Shown here piece by piece: positions 17,562 through 25,545 of a stretch of 54,820 nucleotides of DNA. Position 1 is the first letter of the stretch; every line of letters begins with the position of its first letter. A program made the position numbers and the translations under genes. The notes under the pieces are model-generated. The model saw nothing but the letters and a program-made list of their open reading frames with translations. It ran no database searches and was not told where the DNA came from. Source of the stretch: SAR202 cluster bacterium (GTDB taxonomy: Bacteria; Chloroflexota; Dehalococcoidia; Lucifugimonadales; VXLM01); contig JAKUTR010000016.1 of assembly GCA_022448725.1 (NCBI GenBank), forward strand, positions 1 through 54,820, in the 5' to 3' direction.

Positions 17562-18328
17562 CGGGTAAGGATAAGAGTAACAAGCTTTCTGTAAAACGCC
17601 ACCTTGATGAGTTGAGAGGTAGGCTTGTTAGGTCAGTTGTTGTCATCGTGATCTGCACTGCACTTGCATTCGTTTTTCACCAACAAATTCTTGGGCTCCT
17701 TATGCAACCAGCTGCGGGTTTCCCAATCAGCCCAACTGAGCGACCTATCTACACAGAACTCACCGAGTTCATCAGCATCGCCTTCAAGGTTTCCTTACTG
17801 GCAGGACTCGTCATCGCTCTACCATACGTGCTTTACCAAATCATCATGTTTGTGGCCCCCGGCCTCACTACACCCGAGCGGCGATACTTGTACATACTGT
17901 TGCCAGTATCAGCTCTGGCTTTCTTTGCCGGTGCGGTCTTCGGACACCAAATACTGTTCCCTCCGGCGGTTCACTTCCTACTCACCTTTGGGACAGACGT
18001 CGCAACTCCCCTGATCCGAATCGGAAACTACACTAACCTAATGCTGACGCTCCTGCTGTGGATGGGCATCGTATTCGAGACTCCCATCATTGCATTCTTC
18101 CTAGCACGCATAGGCGTAGTGACCGGTAGTTGGCTAGCAAGACAACGCCGATACGCCCTAGTAATAGCTTTCGTCCTCGGGGCGATCATAACCCCTACTT
18201 TTGATCCGATAAACCAGTCACTTGTGGCTGGTCCGATAATTGTTATGTACGAACTTGGGATATGGCTTGCAAAGCTAGGTGGCCGTGGCCGAAACAAGCA
18301 ATCAGTAATCTCAGCCGATGAGGGCTAG
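17558..18328 (+). CDS. tatC: Twin-arginine translocase subunit TatC
   Basis: This 256-residue integral membrane protein is the Tat signal-peptide receptor. It begins with the conserved cytoplasmic HLDELRGRLVRS segment, then six predicted membrane helices. The family motif FVAPGLTTPERRY and the conserved FETPIIAFFLARIGVV segment are present. The gene overlaps tatA by four bases (ATGA), so translation is coupled. It converges on the sodX gene 18 bases away. Confidence 0.96.
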   Translation: MTGKDKSNKLSVKRHLDELRGRLVRSVVVIVICTALAFVFHQQILGLLMQPAAGFPISPTERPIYTELTEFISIAFKVSLLAGLVIALPYVLYQIIMFVAPGLTTPERRYLYILLPVSALAFFAGAVFGHQILFPPAVHFLLTFGTDVATPLIRIGNYTNLMLTLLLWMGIVFETPIIAFFLARIGVVTGSWLARQRRYALVIAFVLGAIITPTFDPINQSLVAGPIIVMYELGIWLAKLGGRGRNKQSVISADEG

Positions 18329-18346
18329 ATCAAACGCGGTCTATCC

Positions 18347-18805
18347 CTATTCTCGAATCCTGCCCCAGCGCATTATCGGCCAATAACGGAAGACTACTAC
18401 CCCGACGACATTATCGATATTTAGTGGGCCAAACTCCCGACTATCAGTGCTATGGGCACGGTTATCTCCCATTACGAATAGTTCGTCACATCCCAAGTTC
18501 CAAGACGCTCCGGCAAGACCAATCACCGCTGGGAAACTGTTGAGGTGCTGCTCAAGGAGGTGTTGATCATTAATCCAAATAGACCCTTCCTTGAACTCCA
18601 CAGATTCGCCCGGCACTCCTACAACTCGCTTGAGTAATTTCCGATCAGGTTTGCCTGGCTCTCGTACTACAACAACAGTGTTCCTGACTATAGAAGACAA
18701 CCGTGGATACACTACCAAGCGCTCACCTTCCACGAAGCTGGGCTCCATACTCATACCACGAACTATGAATGACTCCGGTGCACTCAGCCTTCGGGGGGAA
18801 AACAT
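18347..18805 (-). CDS. sodX: S26 signal peptidase, probable nickel SOD maturation protease
   Basis: This 152-residue S26-family serine peptidase has the nucleophile S19 in RGMSMEPSF, the general-base lysine K59 in LLKRVVGVPGE and the box FVMGDNRAHSTDSREFG. It lacks the usual N-terminal membrane anchor of type I signal peptidases, since its first 16 residues are polar and basic. It is divergent from, and 95 bases away from, a nickel superoxide dismutase gene. NiSOD must have its leader cut off to expose the metal-binding N-terminal histidine, and the known maturation protease SodX is a small S26 enzyme encoded beside sodN. The neighbourhood makes this role more likely than general secretion. 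Confidence 0.88.
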   Translation of the reverse strand: MFSPRRLSAPESFIVRGMSMEPSFVEGERLVVYPRLSSIVRNTVVVVREPGKPDRKLLKRVVGVPGESVEFKEGSIWINDQHLLEQHLNSFPAVIGLAGASWNLGCDELFVMGDNRAHSTDSREFGPLNIDNVVGVVVFRYWPIMRWGRIRE

Positions 18806-18900
18806 TAATCCATTGTAGTCGGGATCCGGGATCTATTGCAGCACTCGTTCTCTCTTGGTACCCTTCAGACCGTACCTAATGACATGGAGGAAATATAGTT

Positions 18901-19359
18901 ATGTTCAAAATCATTAACCGGTTCTTAAACTCTGAAGAAGTGTTTGCTCATTGTGACATCCCGTGCGGTATCTACGATCCAGTCTCTGCAAAGATTGCGG
19001 CCCAGACGGTGCTGAAGATGACAATACGTATCGAAGCTCAAGCAGGAAGCTCAGATGCAGCATCAGCTAACTCCTTTTCACGCTACGTGACTGTGAAAGA
19101 GGAACATGCCACGTTATGTAAGAACGAGATCGACATACTATGGCACGATTACTTCAAGCCTGAACACGTGGAGCAGTACCCTGACCTCCATGAAAAAGTC
19201 TGGAACGCGACAAAGCTTGCTTCCTCATGCAAGCAAAATGTCGACTCTGGAGCAGCGCAAAGTCTCGTAGATGCTGTAGATGAGATAGCTTCAATCTTCT
19301 GGGCCACCAAGGGTGTTGAATACAGTGACCCGAACGCCGCTGTGCGTTTTGGGACCTAA
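18901..19359 (+). CDS. sodN: Nickel-containing superoxide dismutase
   Basis: NiSOD converts superoxide to hydrogen peroxide and oxygen. The 152-residue precursor has a 16-residue leader ending VFA, followed by the nickel hook HCDIPCGIYDP. Cleavage after A16 would free H17 as the N-terminal ligand, with C18 and C22 as the thiolate ligands (residues 1, 2 and 6 of the mature enzyme). The remaining sequence (VTVKEEHATLCKNEIDILW, DYFKPEHVEQYPDLHE, VDEIASIFWATKG) matches the four-helix NiSOD body. TGGAGGAAAT precedes the ATG. The divergent gene encodes the likely maturation protease, and a strong hairpin follows the stop codon. Using nickel spares iron and manganese, which is common in marine bacteria. 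Confidence 0.96.
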   Translation: MFKIINRFLNSEEVFAHCDIPCGIYDPVSAKIAAQTVLKMTIRIEAQAGSSDAASANSFSRYVTVKEEHATLCKNEIDILWHDYFKPEHVEQYPDLHEKVWNATKLASSCKQNVDSGAAQSLVDAVDEIASIFWATKGVEYSDPNAAVRFGT

Positions 19360-19375
19360 TAAATAAGACACATTG

Positions 19376-19418
19376 ACGAAGAAGGGGCATGTGGGCAAAT
19401 CACATGCCCCTTCTTCGT
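19376..19418 (+). terminator. Strong hairpin after sodN, probable terminator
   Basis: An 18-bp perfect inverted repeat (19376-19393 and 19401-19418) with a seven-base loop starts 16 bases after the sodN stop. The stem is G/C-rich at its centre. There is no clean T-run after it, only TTCTTCGTTA within and beyond the 3' arm, so it may terminate weakly or act as an mRNA-stabilising end. Confidence 0.65.
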
Positions 19419-19498
19419 TATGGTAAAGCACACACCGTTAGGAGATAGTCTGACTTTTGTGCAAACCAGAAGACAGCGAGAGTAATCTTGGTAACAGT

Positions 19499-20695
19499 AT
19501 GTGTGCACGTCCGCCACTTGAAGGAATCCGAATACTCGCTTTTGAGCAATACGGTGCAGGCCCATGGGGCACGGTCCATCTCGGAGATCTTGGGGCGGAA
19601 ATAGTTAAGGTAGAAGACCCTGAATCCGGTGGTGATATCGCTAGATATGTTCCCCCCTACACCTCCAAACAAGATAGCGTGTATTTCCAGAGCTTCAACA
19701 GGAATAAAAAGAGCATCACGCTGAATCTTCGTCATCCCGACTCAAACAATGTTCTTCGTAGAGTGGTAGCTGGAAGTGACGCTGTGTTCAATAATCTTCG
19801 GGGTGACCTGCCATCAAAGCTGGGGCTTGATTACCAATCGCTTGGACAGGTAAACCCATCAATTGTGTGTTGCTCTCTGTCGGCATTTGGTCGACACGGA
19901 GATCGAGCTACAGAGCCAGGATATGACTATGTTATTCAAGGTTACGCGGGCTGGATGAGCCTTACAGGAGAACCAGAATCGGCTCCACAGCGGACCGGTC
20001 TTTCCTTAGTCGACTACACAGGTGGAGCGATGGCTGTCCTTGGCATGGTTAGCGCCATCTTACGGGCGCGTGAAACCGGAAAGGGCTGCGATGTCGATGT
20101 ATCACTGTTTGACAGCGCACTCGCACACCTGGGATACGTAGGTGCTTGGCACCTCTCACGGGACTTCGAACCTCGCCGGTGGGCGGATTCTTCACATCCA
20201 TCACAGGTACCATCTCAAATCTTGCCTACGAAAGACGGCCTTATAGTTGTAATGTGCGCCAAGGAAAAATTTTATGTGAACCTAGTCACTATCATGGGAT
20301 CACCTAATCTTGCATCGGATCCTCGATTTGCAACGTTCGTCCAGCGTATGGAAAACCGCGAAGAGTTAGCCACGCTACTAAAAGAACTTTCCAGTAAGAA
20401 AACCACGGCTGAGTGGCTGGACCTTTTACGAGGACAGGTTCCTTGTGGACCGGTAAATTCTGTGCCTCAAGCTCTATCTGACCCACAGGTTGCGGAAGAC
20501 GAAATGGTTATCGAGATGGACCATCCTGACCTTGGGACAGTCCGACAACTATCCAGTCCGATCAAAATTAGTGATAGCCGGCCATCGCATCGACTTGCGC
20601 CACAACTTGGTGCTCACACAAACGAGATTCTCCGGGAATATGCTCGCGCCACCGATGCTGAGATCACAACATGGCGGCGTGACGGCATCATATAA
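19499..20695 (+). CDS. Class III CoA-transferase (CaiB/BaiF family)
   Basis: This 398-residue protein is a family III CoA-transferase, which moves CoA between carboxylic acids through an aspartyl-CoA thioester. The family start region GIRILAFEQYGAGPWGTVHLGDLGAEIVKVE (read in parts), the catalytic aspartate D143 in PGYDYVIQGYAG and the C-terminal GAHTNEIL are present. The frame is open from a TTG at 19457, but homology begins at the ATG at 19499. The gamma-glutamyltransferase-like gene follows after 13 bases with a strong ribosome site, so the two are probably cotranscribed. The acid substrate is unknown. A second enzyme of this family is encoded at 30734-31930. Confidence 0.93.
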   Translation: MCARPPLEGIRILAFEQYGAGPWGTVHLGDLGAEIVKVEDPESGGDIARYVPPYTSKQDSVYFQSFNRNKKSITLNLRHPDSNNVLRRVVAGSDAVFNNLRGDLPSKLGLDYQSLGQVNPSIVCCSLSAFGRHGDRATEPGYDYVIQGYAGWMSLTGEPESAPQRTGLSLVDYTGGAMAVLGMVSAILRARETGKGCDVDVSLFDSALAHLGYVGAWHLSRDFEPRRWADSSHPSQVPSQILPTKDGLIVVMCAKEKFYVNLVTIMGSPNLASDPRFATFVQRMENREELATLLKELSSKKTTAEWLDLLRGQVPCGPVNSVPQALSDPQVAEDEMVIEMDHPDLGTVRQLSSPIKISDSRPSHRLAPQLGAHTNEILREYARATDAEITTWRRDGII

Positions 20696-20708
20696 GGAGG
20701 CATAACTA

Positions 20709-22490
20709 ATGAGTGTTCGAGGAGTATGGCGACCAGACAAAGACGAGGTAGTCGCGCATAACGGTGTTGTAACTGCAATGCATCCCTTAGCTGCACAAGC
20801 AGGACTAGAAATGCTGAAGCAAGGAGGCAATGCGGTTGACGCTGCCGTAGCAACCGGTTTTGCAATCTCCGTGGTTGAGCCGCATAACACGAGCATAGCA
20901 GGCGTTGGTTTAATGCTTATACACTTGGAAACTGGCGTGGGAGAATTCCCCCCAGGGACTGATCTTTCTATCGAGTTTGGCCCACGGGCTCCAAGTGTTG
21001 CACACCCAGAAATGTACGATATAACTGGCCCTGGTACGGGAATCTCAACCTACGAGGTCGAAGGAAACGAGAATGTAGAAGGATACCGTTCGATCGCAGT
21101 GCCAGGAACAGCCGCCGGACTATGCGTTGCCCACGAACTTCTAGGAACGCTCCCTTTGGAACAGGTTCTTGAACCAGCTATCCACCTCGCTCAAGAAGGG
21201 TTCGATGTCTACTGGCTACTATCTCTAATGATCGGTAGTTCGATGGTAGGCTTGCAACGATATCAGGGTAGCCGGGAAATATTTGTCCCAAACGGAGTAC
21301 CACCTGATTACACCCCTGACCCTAGTTCACCAAACACAGACTCTCATCGACTCGTCCAAAGTGACCTGGCAGACGTTCTCAAGAGGATTGCCAAGTTGGG
21401 GCGAGCGGGGATGTATAAAGGTGAAGTAGCGAACGCAGTCGCTGAAGATATGCAACGACACGGCGGACTTATTACTACTGCTGACCTGGAGAAGTACGAG
21501 CCGGCAGTTAAGGTTCCTTTGAAAACTGGGTACAGGGATTTTCAGGTGCTCTCACCGACTGCCCCATGTGGCTCATGGACGGCGCTTCAAACACTTAACA
21601 TCCTCGAAAATACTAACCTCCACTCTATGAAGCATGGGTCCGTCGAGCATATGCACACATTCATTGAGGGGGCCCGACATGCTTTCGCAGACCGCTTCCG
21701 GTACATGGGTGATCCCGATTTTGAACAGGTCCCTCTCAAAGGTTTACTATCAAAGGGTTATGCCAAGCTAATCGCTGAACAAATAGACGCGGAAGAAGCT
21801 CAAATAGAAAAATTGTCCTCTGAGCCTCCTTGGACATATTTTTCTAGCAATACTATCCACGATCCGTGGCCTTTCGACGGGCGATCAAATCCAATGTCCC
21901 CCACTATAGAATCAACTTCTAACCTTAGCGACTGCACCACCCATCTTGGTACTGCTGATAAGAACGGTAATATAGTTTCTTGCACGCAAACAGCTGTCAG
22001 CATTTTTGGGTCACGGGTTGTAACACCTGGCTTGGGATTCGTTTGGAACAACGGTATGGTTTGGTTTAACGCAAAACCAGGAGCCGCTAACTCGATCTCT
22101 CCATGGAAACGCCCATTGGTAAACATGGCGCCCCTGCTAGTCACCAGGGAAGGCAAGCCCTACCTTAGTGTGGGATCTCCAGGCGGAAGGCAGGTAATAA
22201 ACGCCAACATCAACGTCACGTTGAACGTCCTCGAGTTTGGGATGGGCCCACAAGAAGCCATAACTTCACCTCGGGTCGATGCCGCTGGGACCCATTCTCT
22301 CGTGGATTCACGTATAGAAGCCAGTACGGTCACTGCGCTCCGAAATATGGGACACCGTGTTGAGATAGTCGACGATATAGAGGCATGGTATAGGTTTGCA
22401 CGACCATCAGCTATTTTAGTGGATGATGTAGCGGGCACCCTACGTGCGGGGACTCACATTTTACAAACTGCTGAAGCTGTCGGTTTTTGA
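20709..22490 (+). CDS. Gamma-glutamyltransferase family protein
   Basis: This 593-residue Ntn-hydrolase resembles gamma-glutamyltranspeptidase, which self-cleaves and transfers or hydrolyses gamma-glutamyl groups. The N-terminal GGNAVDAAVATGFAISVVEP and the small-subunit nucleophile region DCTTHLGTADKNGN are clear, with T410 as the expected new N-terminus after self-cleavage. GSPGGRQVINANIN provides the oxyanion-loop glycines. There is no signal peptide, unlike classical periplasmic GGT, so it may be a cytosolic acylase or amidohydrolase of the same fold. TAAGGAGG gives a strong ribosome site eight bases before the ATG. It is probably translated from the same mRNA as the preceding CoA-transferase. 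Confidence 0.92.
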   Translation: MSVRGVWRPDKDEVVAHNGVVTAMHPLAAQAGLEMLKQGGNAVDAAVATGFAISVVEPHNTSIAGVGLMLIHLETGVGEFPPGTDLSIEFGPRAPSVAHPEMYDITGPGTGISTYEVEGNENVEGYRSIAVPGTAAGLCVAHELLGTLPLEQVLEPAIHLAQEGFDVYWLLSLMIGSSMVGLQRYQGSREIFVPNGVPPDYTPDPSSPNTDSHRLVQSDLADVLKRIAKLGRAGMYKGEVANAVAEDMQRHGGLITTADLEKYEPAVKVPLKTGYRDFQVLSPTAPCGSWTALQTLNILENTNLHSMKHGSVEHMHTFIEGARHAFADRFRYMGDPDFEQVPLKGLLSKGYAKLIAEQIDAEEAQIEKLSSEPPWTYFSSNTIHDPWPFDGRSNPMSPTIESTSNLSDCTTHLGTADKNGNIVSCTQTAVSIFGSRVVTPGLGFVWNNGMVWFNAKPGAANSISPWKRPLVNMAPLLVTREGKPYLSVGSPGGRQVINANINVTLNVLEFGMGPQEAITSPRVDAAGTHSLVDSRIEASTVTALRNMGHRVEIVDDIEAWYRFARPSAILVDDVAGTLRAGTHILQTAEAVGF

Positions 22491-22566
22491 TCAACAACCA
22501 GAGTATTACATCCCCGTTTATTTAGAGGGACAGCCCTTCGATCTTAAGCTTCGCCAAGACCCCGTA

Positions 22567-24534
22567 CTAATTAAATGGGATCGGGATGCCGTCATCGTGC
22601 CAGGGGAAAGCATAACTAGGGCTATTTACATACCGGTTGAGGCCGGCATCTATGTGTATAGAACTTGATGGCGGTAGAGTAACCTCGAAATACTTTGAAT
22701 TAACAGGTTGCGTTTCACTCTCTGTTTTTACTGTTGTGAATTCGTGCTCCCCGAATGCTCCCGCCTGAACTATCAGATTCCTAGTCTGATTACGGTTGAG
22801 ATTTACTAACTGTATCCCGACGCCATCCGATGTCAACTTATCTACAAGTGCTCCTACGTCCTGCGGTACCCCTGGCCTACAAAGATCTTTATCGTAGTAA
22901 CGAACAGTCGCTCTCAGAAGACCTCCATGATAAACGGAGTGCGGCGCACCTAACATTGTCTGGGTTAACACTTTCGTGTAGACCGGGTTCGGGGGCTCTT
23001 CGTTATCTTTAATTAATTGAGCAACGCTCCGGTCATCAGAAGCAAGCCTTTCGTAAGCGGCGACTGCCTGCCCGTACTGAGCAGCGAGCGCTTTATACGG
23101 CCAATCAGGATTCTTACCATCATAATATTGGAACCGGCTGTACTCCGTCTCCCAATCCGCTCGGCGATCACCGTGGAATGTTACTTCATTCCAGTCCCTC
23201 TCTTTATCTCCCTCCCGCAACCTTACAATAATATCGTAGTCTTCTTTCGACATTGACATGTGGTACACGTGGACAGGTTCATATACACGTAACGGCCGTG
23301 GTCCAAGCATTACAGGATCGTCCATATCTCCAGCCCAGCCATCTGGCGTGTAGCGAACTGGAACGAGTAAATGCCCGTCTTCTCTAGTGAACGAGTTCTC
23401 CAACAGGGCCTTGATTTGAGACCGCATTAGCTCTGTATAACCAAGATCACCACTAAGCAGAACGGCACACTCTGTAGCAACCATCACAGAGTGGAATAGG
23501 CGCGTGTATCCATAGCTACTATTCCATCCATACAGACCGCCGTACCATACACCGTTCCGATTTTCACCAACCTTACCTGTTGGCCCAACGTTGTCGGGAA
23601 TAATCCCACCGTTTTGACGTGAACGATCCATCCAGGCATCGACGTAGTCCAACACCCATTTTTTATACTTTTCATCTCCCGTGTAGAGATAGGCATTGGT
23701 TACAAGACCAGTGGCTGATAGATTAGCTGCTAAGTCAGCGTTCAATACAATGTCATTGAAAAGTCCAACAACCTCCGCAGCCTTCTCTGAATCATCCCAC
23801 CAACCAAACTGTAGGTCTTCAACTATTGGATAGAGACTAGATCTTGAACCCATACGCCTGGGCTTCCAATCGGGGTTATTTAGTGATACACCACCATGAA
23901 GATAATCCATCGCTTCGTTAAGAGTGGCACGATGATAAGGCCCCTGACTGCTATTAATGGGCGACCGGATTATCTTGTGTACAGGATCCCAATTCGGAGC
24001 CTCGGAATCTTCACCTATGTACATACCGGCAAACCGCTGTGCACGCCGGGCATTCTCATAGATTGTAGGGTCAGCAACACCAAAGTCGTAGAACGCCATA
24101 TTACCTTCACCCATGTGATGCCATTCGGCATCACCAGGGTGGGCAAGACTGAAATATTCATTGTGTATACTATGCCGGAGAGTCTTCGCTGTAGTCCCAT
24201 GGAAGTATTCAAGGCTGTTCGCACGGTTCCCATCGCGATCATCAAAGAGCCGTGTTGTAGCGTTCCAGTGCTTCAGGGCAAGGTCAACCAAACTGGGATC
24301 CCCACCCAGTGCATACAGCAGGCACCAGTTGTATGACCTCTCATAATAATCGTCCATGTCATCAGACCAGTACCACGCGCCAGCGCGGTCCGCATACTTC
24401 CGACTCATGACCGGAGCGGCCTTTTCCATCAATGCGATAAGTTTCCGTTGCAAAAGAGCCCACGCAGGAGGAGCTGACACCTCAGTTCCTTCGATACGAA
24501 CCATTCCAGGAATCGTTCTTTTCTTTGCTCCCAT
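22567..24534 (-). CDS. Large uncharacterised protein, paralogue of the product of 52257-54185
   Basis: I do not recognise this 655-residue protein. It has no signal peptide. Residues roughly 20-470 appear largely alpha-helical, with repeated aromatic and acidic helix-turn motifs (DDMDDYYERSYNW, DNVGPTGKVGE, GWNSSYGYTRLFHSV), reminiscent of (alpha/alpha) toroid glycosidases and lyases. The last 130 residues look beta-rich (LVNLNRNQTRNLIVQAGAFG, VTLPPSSSIHIDAGL), like a small sandwich domain. A homologue of similar length and the same domain order lies at 52257-54185. AAGGAGT six bases before the ATG supports the start. Histidine, glutamate and tryptophan clusters such as EWHHMGEGNMAFY may form an active site. 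A carbohydrate- or polymer-degrading role is only a guess. Confidence 0.82.
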   Translation of the reverse strand: MGAKKRTIPGMVRIEGTEVSAPPAWALLQRKLIALMEKAAPVMSRKYADRAGAWYWSDDMDDYYERSYNWCLLYALGGDPSLVDLALKHWNATTRLFDDRDGNRANSLEYFHGTTAKTLRHSIHNEYFSLAHPGDAEWHHMGEGNMAFYDFGVADPTIYENARRAQRFAGMYIGEDSEAPNWDPVHKIIRSPINSSQGPYHRATLNEAMDYLHGGVSLNNPDWKPRRMGSRSSLYPIVEDLQFGWWDDSEKAAEVVGLFNDIVLNADLAANLSATGLVTNAYLYTGDEKYKKWVLDYVDAWMDRSRQNGGIIPDNVGPTGKVGENRNGVWYGGLYGWNSSYGYTRLFHSVMVATECAVLLSGDLGYTELMRSQIKALLENSFTREDGHLLVPVRYTPDGWAGDMDDPVMLGPRPLRVYEPVHVYHMSMSKEDYDIIVRLREGDKERDWNEVTFHGDRRADWETEYSRFQYYDGKNPDWPYKALAAQYGQAVAAYERLASDDRSVAQLIKDNEEPPNPVYTKVLTQTMLGAPHSVYHGGLLRATVRYYDKDLCRPGVPQDVGALVDKLTSDGVGIQLVNLNRNQTRNLIVQAGAFGEHEFTTVKTESETQPVNSKYFEVTLPPSSSIHIDAGLNRYVNSPSYAFPWHDDGIPIPFN

Positions 24535-24766
24535 CAGTGAACTCCTTCCATCTATTGATGATGTCGTTTACTACTCCAACAATGGTCAATTCTATTGCAA
24601 CCATGCCGCATTTGGGTAATTGTAGCTACCTTAAGTGACCGCCAATGGTCAGGGTGTAGCAATTCGAGTGCAATATTTATGACTGATCGATCTCTGTTGG
24701 GTAGTCACACATATTGCAAGAACCTGCTCAGGTGCAGGGCCAGGCAAAAAAAAGCAAGAGAAACAG

Positions 24767-24842
24767 TGGTCGGGGTGACTGGACTTGAACCAGCGACCTC
24801 GTCGTCCCGAACGACGCGCGCTACCAACTGCGCCACACCCCG
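24767..24842 (-). tRNA. tRNA-Pro (anticodon CGG)
   Basis: Read on the minus strand from 24842, the sequence folds into a full cloverleaf: acceptor stem CGGGGTG/CACCCCG, D arm with GCGCAGTTGGTAGCGC, anticodon stem CGTCG/CGACG with loop TTCGGGA (anticodon CGG), and T arm GCTGG-TTCAAGT-CCAGT. The 3' CCA is encoded (24769-24767). It decodes proline CCG. A run of eight Ts follows on the minus strand at 24753-24746. Confidence 0.96.
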
Positions 24843-24851
24843 ACGTGCCCA

Positions 24852-24881
24852 ATTGTAGCCGCCTACGATACTCGGTTACAA
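24852..24881 (-). promoter_or_regulatory. Probable sigma-70 promoter for tRNA-Pro
   Basis: On the minus strand TTGTAA (24881-24876) and TACAAT (24857-24852) are spaced by 18 bases. The -10 box ends nine bases before the mature tRNA 5' end, which would give a very short leader. Confidence 0.55.
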
Positions 24882-24903
24882 GGGCTCCTCACTCCAGCCA
24901 ACA

Positions 24904-25515
24904 CTACGGCGTAACTTCGTGAATTTTGAAGTAACTGCCTTCGTTTCCGCCCTCAACATCCCCGCTTGAGTGACCTTTGAGAAGATCTTCGATCCAGGTT
25001 GTCAACTGTGGCCCATCAATCGATCCAACCCAACGCCTCGCAACGATGCCTTCCGGATCAACAAAGAAGGTAACTGGCATACCTACTACACCATAATCAA
25101 TTGTTATGTGACCATTCCTATCGGGCCCATTTGGATACGTTATGCTAAATTTATCGATGAATTCACGGGCACCCTCATCATAATCTTGAATGTTAGCGCC
25201 GACGAACAAAACTCCTTGTTCCTTGTACTGACGCCAAGCCTGCTCAAAAATAGGAGCCTCCTCCCGACACGGGGGACACGTTGAGGACCAAAAGTTTAGG
25301 ACAATGACATTGCCGCGCCTCTCCGACAACTTGAGACTCCCACCATCAAACAGCGGCAGATCAAAGTCTGGAGCTACCTTCCCCACACGAGTGGCACCAC
25401 TCTCGCCCGTGATCGAAGACTTGTTTAACAGACCCCAAGCCAGTAGGGAAATCACACTAAGTATGATAGCTGCAAATATACTAACTACTACAAATCGTGA
25501 AACAGAACGCTCCAT
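24904..25515 (-). CDS. Membrane-anchored TlpA/ResA-like thioredoxin
   Basis: This 203-residue protein has an N-terminal membrane helix (about residues 8-30) and a thioredoxin fold with the active-site motif C80-P-P-C83 in FWSSTCPPCREEAP. The AhpC/TSA-like start VGKVAPDFDLPLFDGG and the cis-proline region GMPVTFFVDPEG complete the family pattern. TlpA/ResA proteins reduce disulfides outside the membrane, for example apocytochrome c cysteines. The sortase gene lies 30 bases upstream on the same strand, so both may be expressed together. Partner proteins such as CcdA are not in the window. Confidence 0.92.
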   Translation of the reverse strand: MERSVSRFVVVSIFAAIILSVISLLAWGLLNKSSITGESGATRVGKVAPDFDLPLFDGGSLKLSERRGNVIVLNFWSSTCPPCREEAPIFEQAWRQYKEQGVLFVGANIQDYDEGAREFIDKFSITYPNGPDRNGHITIDYGVVGMPVTFFVDPEGIVARRWVGSIDGPQLTTWIEDLLKGHSSGDVEGGNEGSYFKIHEVTP

Positions 25516-25545
25516 TGTTTAACACAACTGACCTGAATCTAGTAT

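Noticed and set aside
22444-22668. Plus-strand 74-codon frame overlapping two convergent genes
   Set aside because: It overlaps the ends of the gamma-glutamyltransferase-like gene and the large unknown gene, with no ribosome site.
24649-24852. Minus-strand 67-codon frame across the tRNA
   Set aside because: It reads through the tRNA-Pro gene itself and has no ribosome site or family match.
24595-24858. Plus-strand 87-codon frame with a LEPATSSSRTTRATNCATP tail
   Set aside because: It is antisense to tRNA-Pro. This kind of peptide is a well-known spurious translation of tRNA genes.
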